In this document: positions 17,027-25,975 of the stretch, in pieces
Layout of the letters: each line of letters begins with the position of its first letter
Position numbering within the stretch: the first letter of the stretch is position 1
NCBI GenBank assembly: GCA_944320355.1
Contig: CALUHC010000030.1
Coordinates: 1 to 64,000 of the forward strand
Direction of reading: 5' to 3'
From: an uncultured Prevotella sp.
Lineage (GTDB): Bacteria; Bacteroidota; Bacteroidia; Bacteroidales; Bacteroidaceae
Length of the DNA stretch: 64,000 nucleotides
Program-made: the position numbers and the translations under genes
The notes under the pieces: generated by a model
The model's database searches: none
What the model saw: the letters and a program-made list of their open reading frames with translations, nothing else
What the model was told of the DNA's origin: nothing

Positions 17027-18592
17027 TTAGTTGTTTTCTTCTATTATGTTCAGCATCTTGAACGTTGCCTTGATGGCCGCCTCAGTCTGGTCTGCATCGA
17101 GTCCGCGCGTACGGAACAGCTTGTCGCCGTTGCGCCAGGTGATTACCGTCTGCACCAGCGCGTCGGTGCGCCCTCCAGGCGGAATGGTCACGGCATAGTT
17201 TTCGAGCGTCGGGAAAGTGCGCCCAAGCGACTCCTTGTATATCTTACGCATAGCTTTCACAAATGCGTCATACTGTCCGTCGCCTGTGGCAAAACCTTCA
17301 TAGTACTCACCATTTATGCAAACCTTGACACTGGCCAGAGGTTTCAGCCCCGAGGCCAATGACACCATATAACTCACAAGGCGAACCTTATCCTCCGGCG
17401 CGGTGTGTTTCAACACATCGCTCACAATGAACGGCAAGTCGTCTTGAGTCACAATCTCCTTGCGGTCGCCAAGCTCCGTAATGCGCTTCGTCACCCTCTG
17501 CATTTGCTCCTGCGTAAGTTCCAGCCCAAGTTCCTGCAGATTGCGGGCTATGTTGGCCCTGCCACTGGTCTTGCCGAGGGCGTACTCACGCTTTCGGCCG
17601 AAGCGCTCCGGGACCAGGTCGTTGCAGTAGAGGTTGTCCTTATTGTCTCCGTCAGCATGCACGCCTGCCACCTGCGTGAACACATTCTCTCCAACTATTG
17701 GCTGGTTTGGCGCGATAGCTATGCCCGAGTATCCCTCCACGAGGCGGCTTATGGCGTTCAGCTCGCTCTCATTGATGCTTGTCTTAGCATGAAACTGATC
17801 CTTCAGAATGGCCTGCACACTCGACAGCGGCGCGTTGCCACACCTTTCACCCAGCCCGTTCACAGTGACGTGGATACCGCGAGCACCACTGAGCACAGCC
17901 GCAAGCGAGTTGCTCACAGCCAGATCGTAATCGTTGTGAGCATGGAAATCGAAGTGAGTCCCGGGATAACGTTTCTGCATCTTGCGGAAATACTCTATGA
18001 CTTGCAGTGGATTCATGATGCCGAGAGTGTCGGGAAGCATGAACCGCCTCACGCCGTAAGTGCGCAACGCATCGACCATATCATACACATAATCAGGCGA
18101 ATCCTTCATGCCGTTGCTCCAATCCTCAAGATACAGGTTGACAGTTATGCCCTTCGTAGCAGCATAGTCTATAGAACGCTTTATGTCTTCTATGTGCTCC
18201 TGCGGTGTCTTGTGCAGCTGGCCAGTACAGTGCTTCAGCGAGCCCTTGGCCAGAAGGTTTATCACCCGGCAGCCGCAATCGTCGATCCAGTCTATAGACA
18301 GCCGCCCGTCAACAAAGCCGAGCACCTCTACCCGTTCGAGCATACCTATCCCGCGGGCATATCGGCAAATAGTGGTCACGGCCTCCTTCTCGCCATCCGA
18401 TACGCGCGCCGAGGCCACCTCCACCCGGTCAACGTTGACATCCCTCAGGAGCTTACGGGCTATAACCAGCTTCTCGTGGGGCAGAAACGAGACCCCGCTC
18501 GTCTGCTCCCCGTCGCGAAGGGTGCTGTCCATAATCTCCACAAAGGGCTGTATGCGTCGATAGGAGTTGTTCACTTGTTGAGCCGTTCCCAT
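17027..18592 (-). CDS. cimA: probable (R)-citramalate synthase
   Basis: 521-residue enzyme of the isopropylmalate/citramalate synthase family, with a TIM barrel ([26 protein letters not shown] metal site) and a C-terminal LeuA-type regulatory domain ([15 protein letters not shown]). Segments such as [35 protein letters not shown] and [17 protein letters not shown] closely resemble the characterised Leptospira citramalate synthase as I remember it. By contrast the other paralogue in this operon has the isopropylmalate synthase form [10 protein letters not shown]. Citramalate synthase condenses pyruvate with acetyl-CoA to start isoleucine synthesis without threonine. Databases often label such genes only as isopropylmalate synthase-like. 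It overlaps the leuD end by 22 bases. Confidence 0.78.
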   Translation of the reverse strand: MGTAQQVNNSYRRIQPFVEIMDSTLRDGEQTSGVSFLPHEKLVIARKLLRDVNVDRVEVASARVSDGEKEAVTTICRYARGIGMLERVEVLGFVDGRLSIDWIDDCGCRVINLLAKGSLKHCTGQLHKTPQEHIEDIKRSIDYAATKGITVNLYLEDWSNGMKDSPDYVYDMVDALRTYGVRRFMLPDTLGIMNPLQVIEYFRKMQKRYPGTHFDFHAHNDYDLAVSNSLAAVLSGARGIHVTVNGLGERCGNAPLSSVQAILKDQFHAKTSINESELNAISRLVEGYSGIAIAPNQPIVGENVFTQVAGVHADGDNKDNLYCNDLVPERFGRKREYALGKTSGRANIARNLQELGLELTQEQMQRVTKRITELGDRKEIVTQDDLPFIVSDVLKHTAPEDKVRLVSYMVSLASGLKPLASVKVCINGEYYEGFATGDGQYDAFVKAMRKIYKESLGRTFPTLENYAVTIPPGGRTDALVQTVITWRNGDKLFRTRGLDADQTEAAIKATFKMLNIIEENN

Positions 18593-19161
18593 GCCTCTAT
18601 CTTGTCCTTGTTCTCTATCAGATAGTCGATGTCGTCCAGTCCGTTCATCAGGCAGTGTTTCTTGTAAGCGTTAATCTCAAACTGCTCGCTCCTGCCGGTA
18701 GCCTTGTTGGTCACGGTCTGGTTGGGCAGGTCAACCTCAACCTCTGTCTTCGGGTCGGCGGATATGCTCTCGAACAGCTCTTTCAAGAACGGCTCGGTGA
18801 CCACAACAGGCAGGACAAAGTTGTTAAGCTCGTTGTTCTTGTGTATATCGGCGAAGAAACTGCTTATCACAACACGGAATCCATAGCCTGCGATAGCCCA
18901 CGCGGCGTGTTCCCGACTCGACCCCGAGCCGAAGTTCTTTCCGGCCACGAGTATGCAGCCTCCGTAGGTGGGGTCGTTCAACACGAAGTCTTTCTTTGGC
19001 GAGCCATCCTCGTTGTACCGCCAGTCACGGAACAGATTGTCGCCGAATCCGGCCTTGTCGGTGGCCTTGAGAAAGCGCGCCGGTATTATCTGGTCGGTGT
19101 CCACGTTCTCCAACGGGAGCGGAACACACGTGCTTGTTATTACGTTGAATTTCTGTTTCAT
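18571..19161 (-). CDS. leuD: 3-isopropylmalate dehydratase small subunit
   Basis: 196 residues. Small (swivel) subunit that joins LeuC to isomerise 2- to 3-isopropylmalate, and citramalate when that route is used. Family signature: LPLENVDTDQIIPARFLK near the N-terminus and GSGSSREHAAWAI at about 75. The start is the ATG at 19161, four bases after the leuC stop. Its end overlaps the cimA-like start. Confidence 0.96.
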   Translation of the reverse strand: MKQKFNVITSTCVPLPLENVDTDQIIPARFLKATDKAGFGDNLFRDWRYNEDGSPKKDFVLNDPTYGGCILVAGKNFGSGSSREHAAWAIAGYGFRVVISSFFADIHKNNELNNFVLPVVVTEPFLKELFESISADPKTEVEVDLPNQTVTNKATGRSEQFEINAYKKHCLMNGLDDIDYLIENKDKIEAWERLNK

Positions 19162-19165
19162 AGCT

Positions 19166-20563
19166 CTATTGCATTAAAGTACGTGGATCAGTGATGCGCC
19201 CTGTCACCGCAGCGGCTGCGGCAACCAGCGGCGAGGCGAGTATGGTGCGCGCCCCGGGACCCTGCCGCCCCTCAAAGTTGCGGTTGCTGGTAGATACGGC
19301 ATACTTGCCGGCGGGCACCTTGTCGTCGTTCATGGCGAGGCAGGCCGAACAGCCCGGCTGGCGTATCTCGAACCCGGCTTCGACCAGGACCTTGTCCAAT
19401 CCCTCTTCGCGTATCTGCCTGTCCACGGCCCACGAGCCGGGAACGAGCCATGCCACTATGCCTTCGGCCTTCTTCCTGCCGCGGACGATGGAGGCAAAAG
19501 CCCTGAAGTCTTCTATGCGGCCGTTGGTGCAGGCACCGAGAAACACGTAATCTACGGCGCGACCCAACAGCCTCTCTCCCGGCTCGAAGCCCATGTAAGC
19601 GAGCGACTTGAGGAACGAAGCCCGGCCGGCCTCATCTATGGCATCAACCGAAGGAATGGCCTCGGTGATGCCCATGCCCATGCCGGGATTGGTGCCATAG
19701 GTCACCATTGGCTCTATGTCGGCAGCGTCGAACGCCAGTTCCTTGTCAAACACCGCGTCGTCGCCACTCTTCAACGTGCGCCAGTAGGCCACTGCCCTAT
19801 CCCAGTCGTCACCCTTCGGGGCAAACTCGCGACCTTTGATGTATTCGAACGTTGTGTCGTCGGGGGCTACGAAACCGCCCCGCGCCCCCATCTCGATAGA
19901 GAGATTGCACAGCGTGAGCCTGCCCTCCATGGACATATCGCGCACCACTTGGCCTGCATATTCCACAAAATAGCCCGTGGCTCCCGATGTGGTGAGCCGC
20001 GACATGAGGTACAGTGCCACGTCCTTGGCCGTAACACCACGACCCAAGCAGCCATTGATAGTGATGCGCATGGACTTTGGTTTCTGCTGCAGTATGCACT
20101 GCGAGGCCAGCACCATCTCCACCTCACTGGTGCCGATGCCGAAGGCAACGGCACCCACGGCACCGTGGGTTGACGTGTGCGAGTCGCCGCAGACTATGGT
20201 CATGCCCGGCAGCGACAGCCCTTTCTCAGGCCCCACAACGTGGATTATGCCGTTGTCCTTGGACATCATGCCGTAATGTGTGAGACCGAACTCGCGGGCG
20301 TTGGCCGCCAGCGCGTCCACCTGCTTGCGCGACACAGGGTCTGCTATCGGCTTGTCCTGATCGTGGGTGGGCGTATTGTGGTCGGGCATACAGTATATCT
20401 GCCCGGGGCGGAAGCACTTCAACCCGCGCTGCCTGAGGCCGTCAAAGGCCTGCGGTGAGGTCACCTCGTGGCAATAAAGACGGTCTATATAAAGTTGTGT
20501 GGGGCCGTCGGCAATCTGTTGCACAACGTGCTTATCCCATATCTTGTCAAACAGTGTGTTCAT
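19166..20563 (-). CDS. leuC: 3-isopropylmalate dehydratase large subunit
   Basis: 465 residues of the aconitase family. Visible Fe-S cluster cysteine contexts are [13 protein letters not shown] and GCSACLAMN, and [10 protein letters not shown] lies in the substrate region. It acts with LeuD in the cytoplasm. The start is the ATG at 20563, only six bases after the leuA stop; leuA, leuC, leuD, the cimA-like gene and leuB are tightly packed on the minus strand as one operon. Confidence 0.96.
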   Translation of the reverse strand: MNTLFDKIWDKHVVQQIADGPTQLYIDRLYCHEVTSPQAFDGLRQRGLKCFRPGQIYCMPDHNTPTHDQDKPIADPVSRKQVDALAANAREFGLTHYGMMSKDNGIIHVVGPEKGLSLPGMTIVCGDSHTSTHGAVGAVAFGIGTSEVEMVLASQCILQQKPKSMRITINGCLGRGVTAKDVALYLMSRLTTSGATGYFVEYAGQVVRDMSMEGRLTLCNLSIEMGARGGFVAPDDTTFEYIKGREFAPKGDDWDRAVAYWRTLKSGDDAVFDKELAFDAADIEPMVTYGTNPGMGMGITEAIPSVDAIDEAGRASFLKSLAYMGFEPGERLLGRAVDYVFLGACTNGRIEDFRAFASIVRGRKKAEGIVAWLVPGSWAVDRQIREEGLDKVLVEAGFEIRQPGCSACLAMNDDKVPAGKYAVSTSNRNFEGRQGPGARTILASPLVAAAAAVTGRITDPRTLMQ

Positions 20564-20569
20564 ATTCTG

Positions 20570-22069
20570 CTATTTCCTGAATTTGTTTATGCAATCTATG
20601 TAAGCCTCTACGGAAGCCGTCACAATGTCGGTATTGGCACCGAAACCATAGTAAAGGTTGCCGTTGTATTCCACCTGCATGTGAACCTTGCCCACATCGT
20701 CGGACCCTTTGCTGATGGCCTGTATGGTAAACTCCTTCAAAGTCATCTGTTTACGGATGATGCGCTTCAGGGCTTTGATGGCAGCATCTACCGGACCGTT
20801 GCCCGTCGATGACTCTTCGAACTTCTGCCCGGATATGTCGAGCCCCACGCTGGCCACGCTCCGCACGCCCATACCCGTGGTCACCTGCAGGTAGTCGAGC
20901 TTCACGGCGTGCGCTTCGGCCGTGTCTGCGCCCGCGAGCATCAGTATGTCGTCGTCGTTTACCTCCTTCTTTTGGTCGGCCAGCTTCAGGAACTTCTGGT
21001 AGATCTTGTCCACAGCCTCCTCGCTCGGCACGTTGACACCGAGCACTCCGAGCCTGTATTTGAGCGCGGCCCGGCCCGAACGCGCCGTCAGCACAATCGA
21101 ATTGTCGTCCAAGCCCACGTCCTTCGGGTTCATTATCTCGTAGGTCTGCACATTCTTCAGCACCCCGTCCTGGTGGATTCCGCTCGAATGGGCAAAGGCA
21201 TTGCGCCCCACCACAGCCTTGTTGGGCTGCACGGGCATGTTCATAAGGCTCGAAACCATGCGGCTAGCAGGGTAAATCTTCACTGTGTTGATGTTTGTGT
21301 CTATGCCGATGTCCTTGTGGCACTTCAGTATCATGGCTATTTCCTCCAGCGAGGTGTTGCCCGCACGCTCGCCTATGCCATTCACGGTCACCTCAACCTG
21401 CCGCGCACCGTTGAGCACACCGCTCAGGGTGTTGGCCGTGGCCATGCCGAGGTCGTTGTGGCAGTGCGTCGAAATAATGGCCTTGTCTATGCCATCGACG
21501 TGCTCCACGAGATACTTTATCTTCTCGCCATACTCGCTCGGCAGACAGTAACCCGTGGTATCGGGAATGTTCACCACCGTTGCGCCGGCCTTGATCACGG
21601 CCTTTATCACCCGCGCCAGGTACTCGTTGTCCGTGCGCCCGGCATCTTCGGCATAGAACTCCACGTCGTCAACAAAGCGACGCGCATACTTCACAGCTGC
21701 CACGGCCCGCTCTATTATCTCCTCACGGTTACTGTTGAACTTATATTTAATGTGCTCATCGCTCGTGCCGATGCCTGTGTGAATTCTCTTGTGCTTGGCA
21801 TACTTCAGTGACTCTGCGGCAACATCAATGTCCTTCTCTACGGCACGCGTCAGAGCACAGATGGTGGGCCACGTCACGGCTTTGGATATCTCTATCACCG
21901 AATTGAAGTCGCCTGGACTCGAAATAGGGAAGCCGGCCTCTATGACATCAACCCCTAGCTGCTCCAGCATCTTGGCCACCTGAATCTTTTCAACTGTGTT
22001 CAACTGGCATCCGGGCACCTGCTCGCCATCCCGAAGCGTGGTATCAAAAATAAACAATCTGTCACTCAT
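20570..22069 (-). CDS. leuA: 2-isopropylmalate synthase
   Basis: 499 residues from the ATG at 22069 ([17 protein letters not shown]). It condenses 2-oxoisovalerate with acetyl-CoA, the first committed step to leucine. Metal-site motif STHCHNDLG; the C-terminal third holds the LeuA allosteric domain ([20 protein letters not shown]), expected to bind leucine. The frame stays open upstream to an ATG at 22141, but those 24 codons run through the terminator hairpin of the attenuator and are rejected. First structural gene of the leu operon, preceded by a leader peptide and attenuator. Confidence 0.95.
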   Translation of the reverse strand: MSDRLFIFDTTLRDGEQVPGCQLNTVEKIQVAKMLEQLGVDVIEAGFPISSPGDFNSVIEISKAVTWPTICALTRAVEKDIDVAAESLKYAKHKRIHTGIGTSDEHIKYKFNSNREEIIERAVAAVKYARRFVDDVEFYAEDAGRTDNEYLARVIKAVIKAGATVVNIPDTTGYCLPSEYGEKIKYLVEHVDGIDKAIISTHCHNDLGMATANTLSGVLNGARQVEVTVNGIGERAGNTSLEEIAMILKCHKDIGIDTNINTVKIYPASRMVSSLMNMPVQPNKAVVGRNAFAHSSGIHQDGVLKNVQTYEIMNPKDVGLDDNSIVLTARSGRAALKYRLGVLGVNVPSEEAVDKIYQKFLKLADQKKEVNDDDILMLAGADTAEAHAVKLDYLQVTTGMGVRSVASVGLDISGQKFEESSTGNGPVDAAIKALKRIIRKQMTLKEFTIQAISKGSDDVGKVHMQVEYNGNLYYGFGANTDIVTASVEAYIDCINKFRK

Positions 22070-22101
22070 AATATAATCCGTTCGTTTATTATTTAAATAA
22101 A

Positions 22102-22134
22102 AGACCTTTCTCACACAGGGAGTGAGAAAGGTCT
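22102..22134 (-). terminator. attenuator terminator of the leu operon
   Basis: On the minus strand AGACCTTTCTCAC pairs with GTGAGAAAGGTCT around a 7-nt loop and is followed by TTTTATTT. The hairpin lies between the leader peptide stop and the leuA start. Its ascending arm and loop (UCACUCCCU, 22117-22125) can instead pair with AGGGGGUGA at 22172-22180 inside the leader peptide gene, with one G-U pair. This gives the antiterminator alternative. Confidence 0.88.
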
Positions 22135-22155
22135 GACACATATCTTTACACGAAA

Positions 22156-22236
22156 CTACACGCCACCTTCATCACCCCCTACCGTCCGTAGCAGCAGGAT
22201 AATGTTCTGTAGCTGTGATAGAATATTATTGTTCAT
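22156..22236 (-). CDS. leu operon leader peptide
   Basis: A 26-codon frame (ATG at 22236, TAG at 22156-22158) rich in branched-chain residues: Leu at 6, 9, 14, 15 and 16, Ile at 5, 12 and 13, Val at 19 and 26. The centre is the run IILLL (ATT ATC CTG CTG CTA). The antiterminator strand at 22172-22180 begins about ten bases after that run. A ribosome stalled there for lack of charged leucine or isoleucine tRNA would leave the antiterminator free to form. The promoter lies just upstream. The peptide itself presumably has no other function. Confidence 0.85.
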   Translation of the reverse strand: MNNNILSQLQNIILLLRTVGGDEGGV

Positions 22237-22263
22237 ATCTTGATTTTATCACTTATTTGACTG

Positions 22264-22295
22264 CAAAGTTAAACAAAATCATTGAAACAAACAAA
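22264..22295 (-). promoter_or_regulatory. Bacteroidetes-type promoter of the leu operon
   Basis: Minus-strand TTTG (22292-22295) and TAACTTTG (22264-22271) are separated by exactly 20 nt. Transcription should begin near 22257, about 20 nt before the leader peptide. Confidence 0.82.
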
Positions 22296-22336
22296 TAAAT
22301 TATAATTTTTAACGACCAAAAGATATCATTTTGCCA

Positions 22337-22437
22337 TATTGCTTCTTCGACAACAAGCCGGAAGCATTGCCCGTGCATATTGAAAAAACGGCACAGCTAG
22401 AGCTATTCTAAAGCATTTCTTATCCCGAACTCGCGTA
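22337..22437 (+). repeat. 101-bp duplicated segment, copy 2 (gene-tail fragment)
   Basis: A near-identical copy of 27-127. The frame (YCFFDNKPEALP, stop at 22409-22411) has an upstream stop at 22310-22312 and no ATG, so this is a detached gene tail rather than a gene. It lies between the leu promoter and the tRNA pair. Confidence 0.88.
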
Positions 22438-22456
22438 TATATAGAGAGGAAGGAAT

Positions 22457-22479
22457 TTTTGAACATACGGTTCAAAAAA
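22457..22479 (-). terminator. hairpin after the tRNA genes
   Basis: On the minus strand TTTTTGAAC pairs with GTTCAAAAA around a short loop, about a dozen bases after the tRNA-Gly 3' end. AT-rich and without a strong T-run after the stem, so moderate support. Confidence 0.4.
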
Positions 22480-22490
22480 ACATGAATTAG

Positions 22491-22563
22491 AGCGGTAAAC
22501 GAGACTCGAACTCGCGACCCTCGGCTTGGGAAGCCAATGCTCTACCAACTGAGCTATTACCGC
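22491..22563 (-). tRNA. tRNA-Gly (anticodon CCC)
   Basis: A 73-nt cloverleaf on the minus strand. The acceptor GCGGTAA pairs with TTACCGC, the anticodon stem TTGGC/GCCGA encloses loop TTCCCAA with anticodon CCC, and the T-arm contains GTTCGAGTC. The CCA end is not encoded. It follows tRNA-Thr by 43 nt in the same direction. Confidence 0.93.
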
Positions 22564-22606
22564 ATCACCTGCCAAATTAGACTTAGATTCTTCCACAAAA
22601 GAGAAG

Positions 22607-22679
22607 AGCCGACACCCGGACTCGAACCGGGGACCTATTCATTACGAAAGAATTGCGCTCCCAAATGTGCCATGTCGGC
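22607..22679 (-). tRNA. tRNA-Thr (anticodon CGT)
   Basis: A 73-nt cloverleaf on the minus strand. The acceptor GCCGACA pairs with TGTCGGC, anticodon loop TTCGTAA gives CGT, and the T-arm contains GGTTCGAGTCC. The anticodon stem has a T-T mismatch next to the loop and the D stem one A-C mismatch. The CCA end is not encoded. Confidence 0.92.
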
Positions 22680-22746
22680 TTTGTTTACTGCGTATCTTTT
22701 TTTGCTGTTGCAAAGAAACAACAAAAAATCTTATCCACCAAATTTT

Positions 22747-25560
22747 TCAATAAAGTTTTTCTTTTAAATAATTCCCTGTTATGCTATATTTGCATCCGCT
22801 CACCATTTCCGGAGTACCAGCAATGACCAATTCACCACCGCGGTCGCCTCCATCAGGCCCCATGTCGATTACGTAATCTGCACACTTTATCACATCAAGA
22901 TTGTGCTCTATTATAACAATTGTGTGACCACGCTCAATAAGCGCATCGAAAGCTTGCAGCAAACGTTTTATGTCATGGAAGTGGAGTCCGGTGGTAGGTT
23001 CGTCAAAAATAAACATTGTAGGCTCTTGCTTTTCCTGTCCTATAAAATAAGCCAGTTTCACCCGCTGATTTTCCCCACCTGACAGCGTTGAGGAGTTCTG
23101 TCCAAGCTGTATGTACCCAAGACCAACATCCTCTAATGGCTTCAACCTCTTCACTATTTGCTTCTGGCCATGCGCACCAAAAAACTCCATTGCCTCACTT
23201 ATTGTCATATTCAACACTTCATCGATGTTCTTTCCTTCATAGCGTACATCGAGCACCTCTTGCTTAAACCTATGGCCATGGCAACTCTCACATTCCAAAA
23301 CAAGGTCTGCCATGAATTGCATTTCGACTGTAATCACCCCTGCCCCTTTGCATTCTTCACACCGTCCGCCTTCGGCATTGAAAGAAAAGTATTGCGCCGT
23401 AAACCCCATCTGCTGAGCCAACGGCTGCTGGGCGAACAACTCCCTTATAGCATCATAAGCCTTGACATAGGTAGCCGGATTGGAGCGTGTGCTCTTACCA
23501 ATCGGATTCTGGTCGACAAACTCTATGTGCTTGACACGCATTATGTCTCCTTCGAGCGAAACATAATCACCGGGCGCATCGCACACCTCGCCCAAATGGC
23601 GTTTCAAAGCAGGGTACAATATACCTTTCACAAGCGAAGACTTGCCAGAGCCACTGACCCCGGTAACCACCGTCATTACATTAAGCGGGAAAACGACATC
23701 TACTCCACGCAAATTGTTCATGCGGGCACCGTTTACCTTTATACTCATATTCCACTTACGACGACTGCGTGGTAGTGGTATTTCCTCTTCACCCATTAAA
23801 TATTTAACAGTGTGGCTTGAAGGATACTTGAGCACAGCGTCACCATTTATCTTAGACGGACTCCCAGCGAACACGATCTCACCGCCAAGCCGTCCGGCGT
23901 CCGGTCCCACGTCAATAAGGTAGTCAGCCGCCTTTATTATCTCCTCGTCATGCTCAACGACCACAACCGTGTTGCCCAAAGCCTGCAAGTGCCTGAGCAC
24001 CCCTATCAGCCTGTCTGTATCTCGACTGTGCAGGCCGATACTCGGCTCGTCAAGTATGTAAAGAGAACCAACAAGGCTACTTCCCAATGAAGTGGTGAGG
24101 TTTATGCGCTGGCTCTCGCCACCACTGAGCGTGTTCGACGCACGGTTTAAAGTAAGATAGCCAAGACCGACATCAAGCAGAAACTGCAGACGATTGCCTA
24201 TCTCAACCAAAAGCCTCTTGCCAACACTCGCATCTTGCTCACCAAGCTCTATACTGTCAAACCATTCCTTCAATCGCACAATGGGCATTTCCACAAGATC
24301 CGAAATGCTACGTCCACATATTTTCACATAATTTGCTTCCTTTTTCAACTTAGTGCCATGACATACCGGACACACCGTCTTGCCACGATAACGGCTCATC
24401 ATAACGCGGTACTGTATCTTGTACTGGTTTTCTTTCACCATCTCGAAAAACGAATCAATACATACCTTATCATTTATGCCCTTTCCCTTTTCACTTGGCA
24501 AGCCATGCCACAACTGGTCTTTCTGCTCGCGCGTCAAATTATAGTAAGGCTCGAATATCGGGAAATCGTCCACCGCGGCCCGCCTGCAGAACTCATCTTG
24601 CCACATTTTCATTTTATCTCCGTGCCAGCATACCACACAACCCTGATACACACTCAGCGATGTGTTCGGTATCACCAACTTCTCATCGATACCTACCACA
24701 TTGCCAAAACCCTGGCATTCTGGACAAGCACCCATTGGCGAGTTGAAAGAAAACAAGTTGTCCGTAGGCTCCTCGAATACCATCCCGTCTGCCTCAAAAC
24801 GCGTAGAAAAATCATAACAAAGCATGGAGGGCAGAAACATTATACGACAACTGCCATTACCTTCATAGAAAGCTGTCTCAGAAGAGTCCACAAGCCGGGC
24901 TATATCATCCTTGCCAAATCCTACCGACAAACGGTCTATGACAAGATATATGCCATTTGCGTCGGCATCTGCAGCATCACCATCATCGAGAAAATCCTCT
25001 ATCCTGCAAAAGCTCCCATTGCAAAACATACGGGCATATCCCTGCAATACGTACATTCGCAGTTGCTGTTCCACACTGCGCCCTTGCGCAAGACACAACG
25101 GCGACATAACGACAAACTTGGTGCCCGGAGAAAATTCCGCCACACAGTTTATCACGTCTTCCACAGTATGCTTCTTCACCTCAACGCCACTTATCGGCGA
25201 ATACGTGCGCCCTATACGTGAGAAAAGCAACCTCAGGTATTCGTATATCTCTGTCGTCGTCCCCACGGTTGACCTCGGATTGCGACTGATTACCTTCTGC
25301 TCTATGGCTATTGCTGGAGGGATGCCCTTTATATAGTCACACTCTGGCTTGTTCATCCTCCCAAGAAACTGCCTTGCGTAAACTGACAGGCTTTCTACAT
25401 AACGCCGTTGCCCCTCGGCATACAATGTGTCGAAAGCCAATGAAGACTTGCCCGAACCGCTGACACCGGCAATCACAACAAATTTGTTTCTCGGGATAAC
25501 AACGTCTATATTCTTTAAGTTATTAACTCTTGCCCCCCTTATTTCTATGCAATTATCCAT
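22747..25560 (-). CDS. uvrA: excinuclease ABC subunit A
   Basis: 937 residues, full length. ATPase that finds DNA lesions with UvrB in nucleotide excision repair. Two ABC modules are visible: Walker A GVSGSGKSSLAFDT (about 32-45) and GVSGSGKSSLVKG, with signatures LSGGESQR and LSGGENQR. Zinc-binding cysteine pairs include CPECQGFG, CPVCHGTKL, CEECKGAG and CESCHGHRF. The start is the ATG at 25560 (MDNCIEIRGARVNNLKN), served by its own promoter. No partner uvr gene is in the window. Confidence 0.97.
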   Translation of the reverse strand: MDNCIEIRGARVNNLKNIDVVIPRNKFVVIAGVSGSGKSSLAFDTLYAEGQRRYVESLSVYARQFLGRMNKPECDYIKGIPPAIAIEQKVISRNPRSTVGTTTEIYEYLRLLFSRIGRTYSPISGVEVKKHTVEDVINCVAEFSPGTKFVVMSPLCLAQGRSVEQQLRMYVLQGYARMFCNGSFCRIEDFLDDGDAADADANGIYLVIDRLSVGFGKDDIARLVDSSETAFYEGNGSCRIMFLPSMLCYDFSTRFEADGMVFEEPTDNLFSFNSPMGACPECQGFGNVVGIDEKLVIPNTSLSVYQGCVVCWHGDKMKMWQDEFCRRAAVDDFPIFEPYYNLTREQKDQLWHGLPSEKGKGINDKVCIDSFFEMVKENQYKIQYRVMMSRYRGKTVCPVCHGTKLKKEANYVKICGRSISDLVEMPIVRLKEWFDSIELGEQDASVGKRLLVEIGNRLQFLLDVGLGYLTLNRASNTLSGGESQRINLTTSLGSSLVGSLYILDEPSIGLHSRDTDRLIGVLRHLQALGNTVVVVEHDEEIIKAADYLIDVGPDAGRLGGEIVFAGSPSKINGDAVLKYPSSHTVKYLMGEEEIPLPRSRRKWNMSIKVNGARMNNLRGVDVVFPLNVMTVVTGVSGSGKSSLVKGILYPALKRHLGEVCDAPGDYVSLEGDIMRVKHIEFVDQNPIGKSTRSNPATYVKAYDAIRELFAQQPLAQQMGFTAQYFSFNAEGGRCEECKGAGVITVEMQFMADLVLECESCHGHRFKQEVLDVRYEGKNIDEVLNMTISEAMEFFGAHGQKQIVKRLKPLEDVGLGYIQLGQNSSTLSGGENQRVKLAYFIGQEKQEPTMFIFDEPTTGLHFHDIKRLLQAFDALIERGHTIVIIEHNLDVIKCADYVIDMGPDGGDRGGELVIAGTPEMVSGCKYSITGNYLKEKLY

Positions 25561-25585
25561 AACCGATATCCATAAATTTAATCAG

Positions 25586-25617
25586 CAAAGTTAATGCTTT
25601 TATTTCTAAAACACAAA
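25586..25617 (-). promoter_or_regulatory. Bacteroidetes-type promoter of uvrA
   Basis: Minus-strand TTTG (25614-25617) and TAACTTTG (25586-25593) lie exactly 20 nt apart, about 25 nt before the start codon. Confidence 0.8.
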
Positions 25618-25888
25618 TGAATTGCAGGAAAAGGACAGCTGAGCACACAAGCAGAACCACAAGCAGAACCACAATACAATAATCGTAGTAGACACTTCAT
25701 GCCAAACCACAAAGGCAAACCCGACGTGAAAACCATACCCAAAACAACAGTTGGTAAAATCGAAACGGTTTCCAGAACTCAAGGAATGCCAATATGAAAG
25801 AAAACCCAATGCCGTATGACACATAGACCGCAAGCCACCACAAAATCCAACAAAAAGACAGCAATTATATATTTTTATTGATAAAATG

Positions 25889-25919
25889 TTTGCCATTTCA
25901 GCAAAAAGCTATATCTTTG
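25889..25919 (+). promoter_or_regulatory. Bacteroidetes-type promoter of gdhA
   Basis: TTTG at 25889-25892 and TATCTTTG at 25912-25919 with a 19-nt spacer, about 56 nt before the ATG. Confidence 0.78.
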
Positions 25920-25975
25920 CAACCGAATTTAAGAAATAGACAACATAAGCAAACAAGCAAAAAGGAAAGAAAGCT

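Larger units (their letters stand above)
25561..25975. other. divergent intergenic region between uvrA and gdhA
   Basis: Contains the uvrA promoter at one end and the gdhA promoter at the other. The middle holds a 12-nt direct repeat (AAGCAGAACCAC twice near 25649-25672) and nothing else recognisable. Confidence 0.6.

Noticed and set aside
22070-22141. Upstream ATG extending leuA by 24 codons
   Set aside because: The extension is encoded by the attenuator hairpin and is absent from the family; the ATG at 22069 gives the normal N-terminus.
22491-22679. tRNA pair as an attachment site of an integrated element
   Set aside because: No integrase, no direct repeat of a tRNA 3' end, and flanking genes are housekeeping genes.
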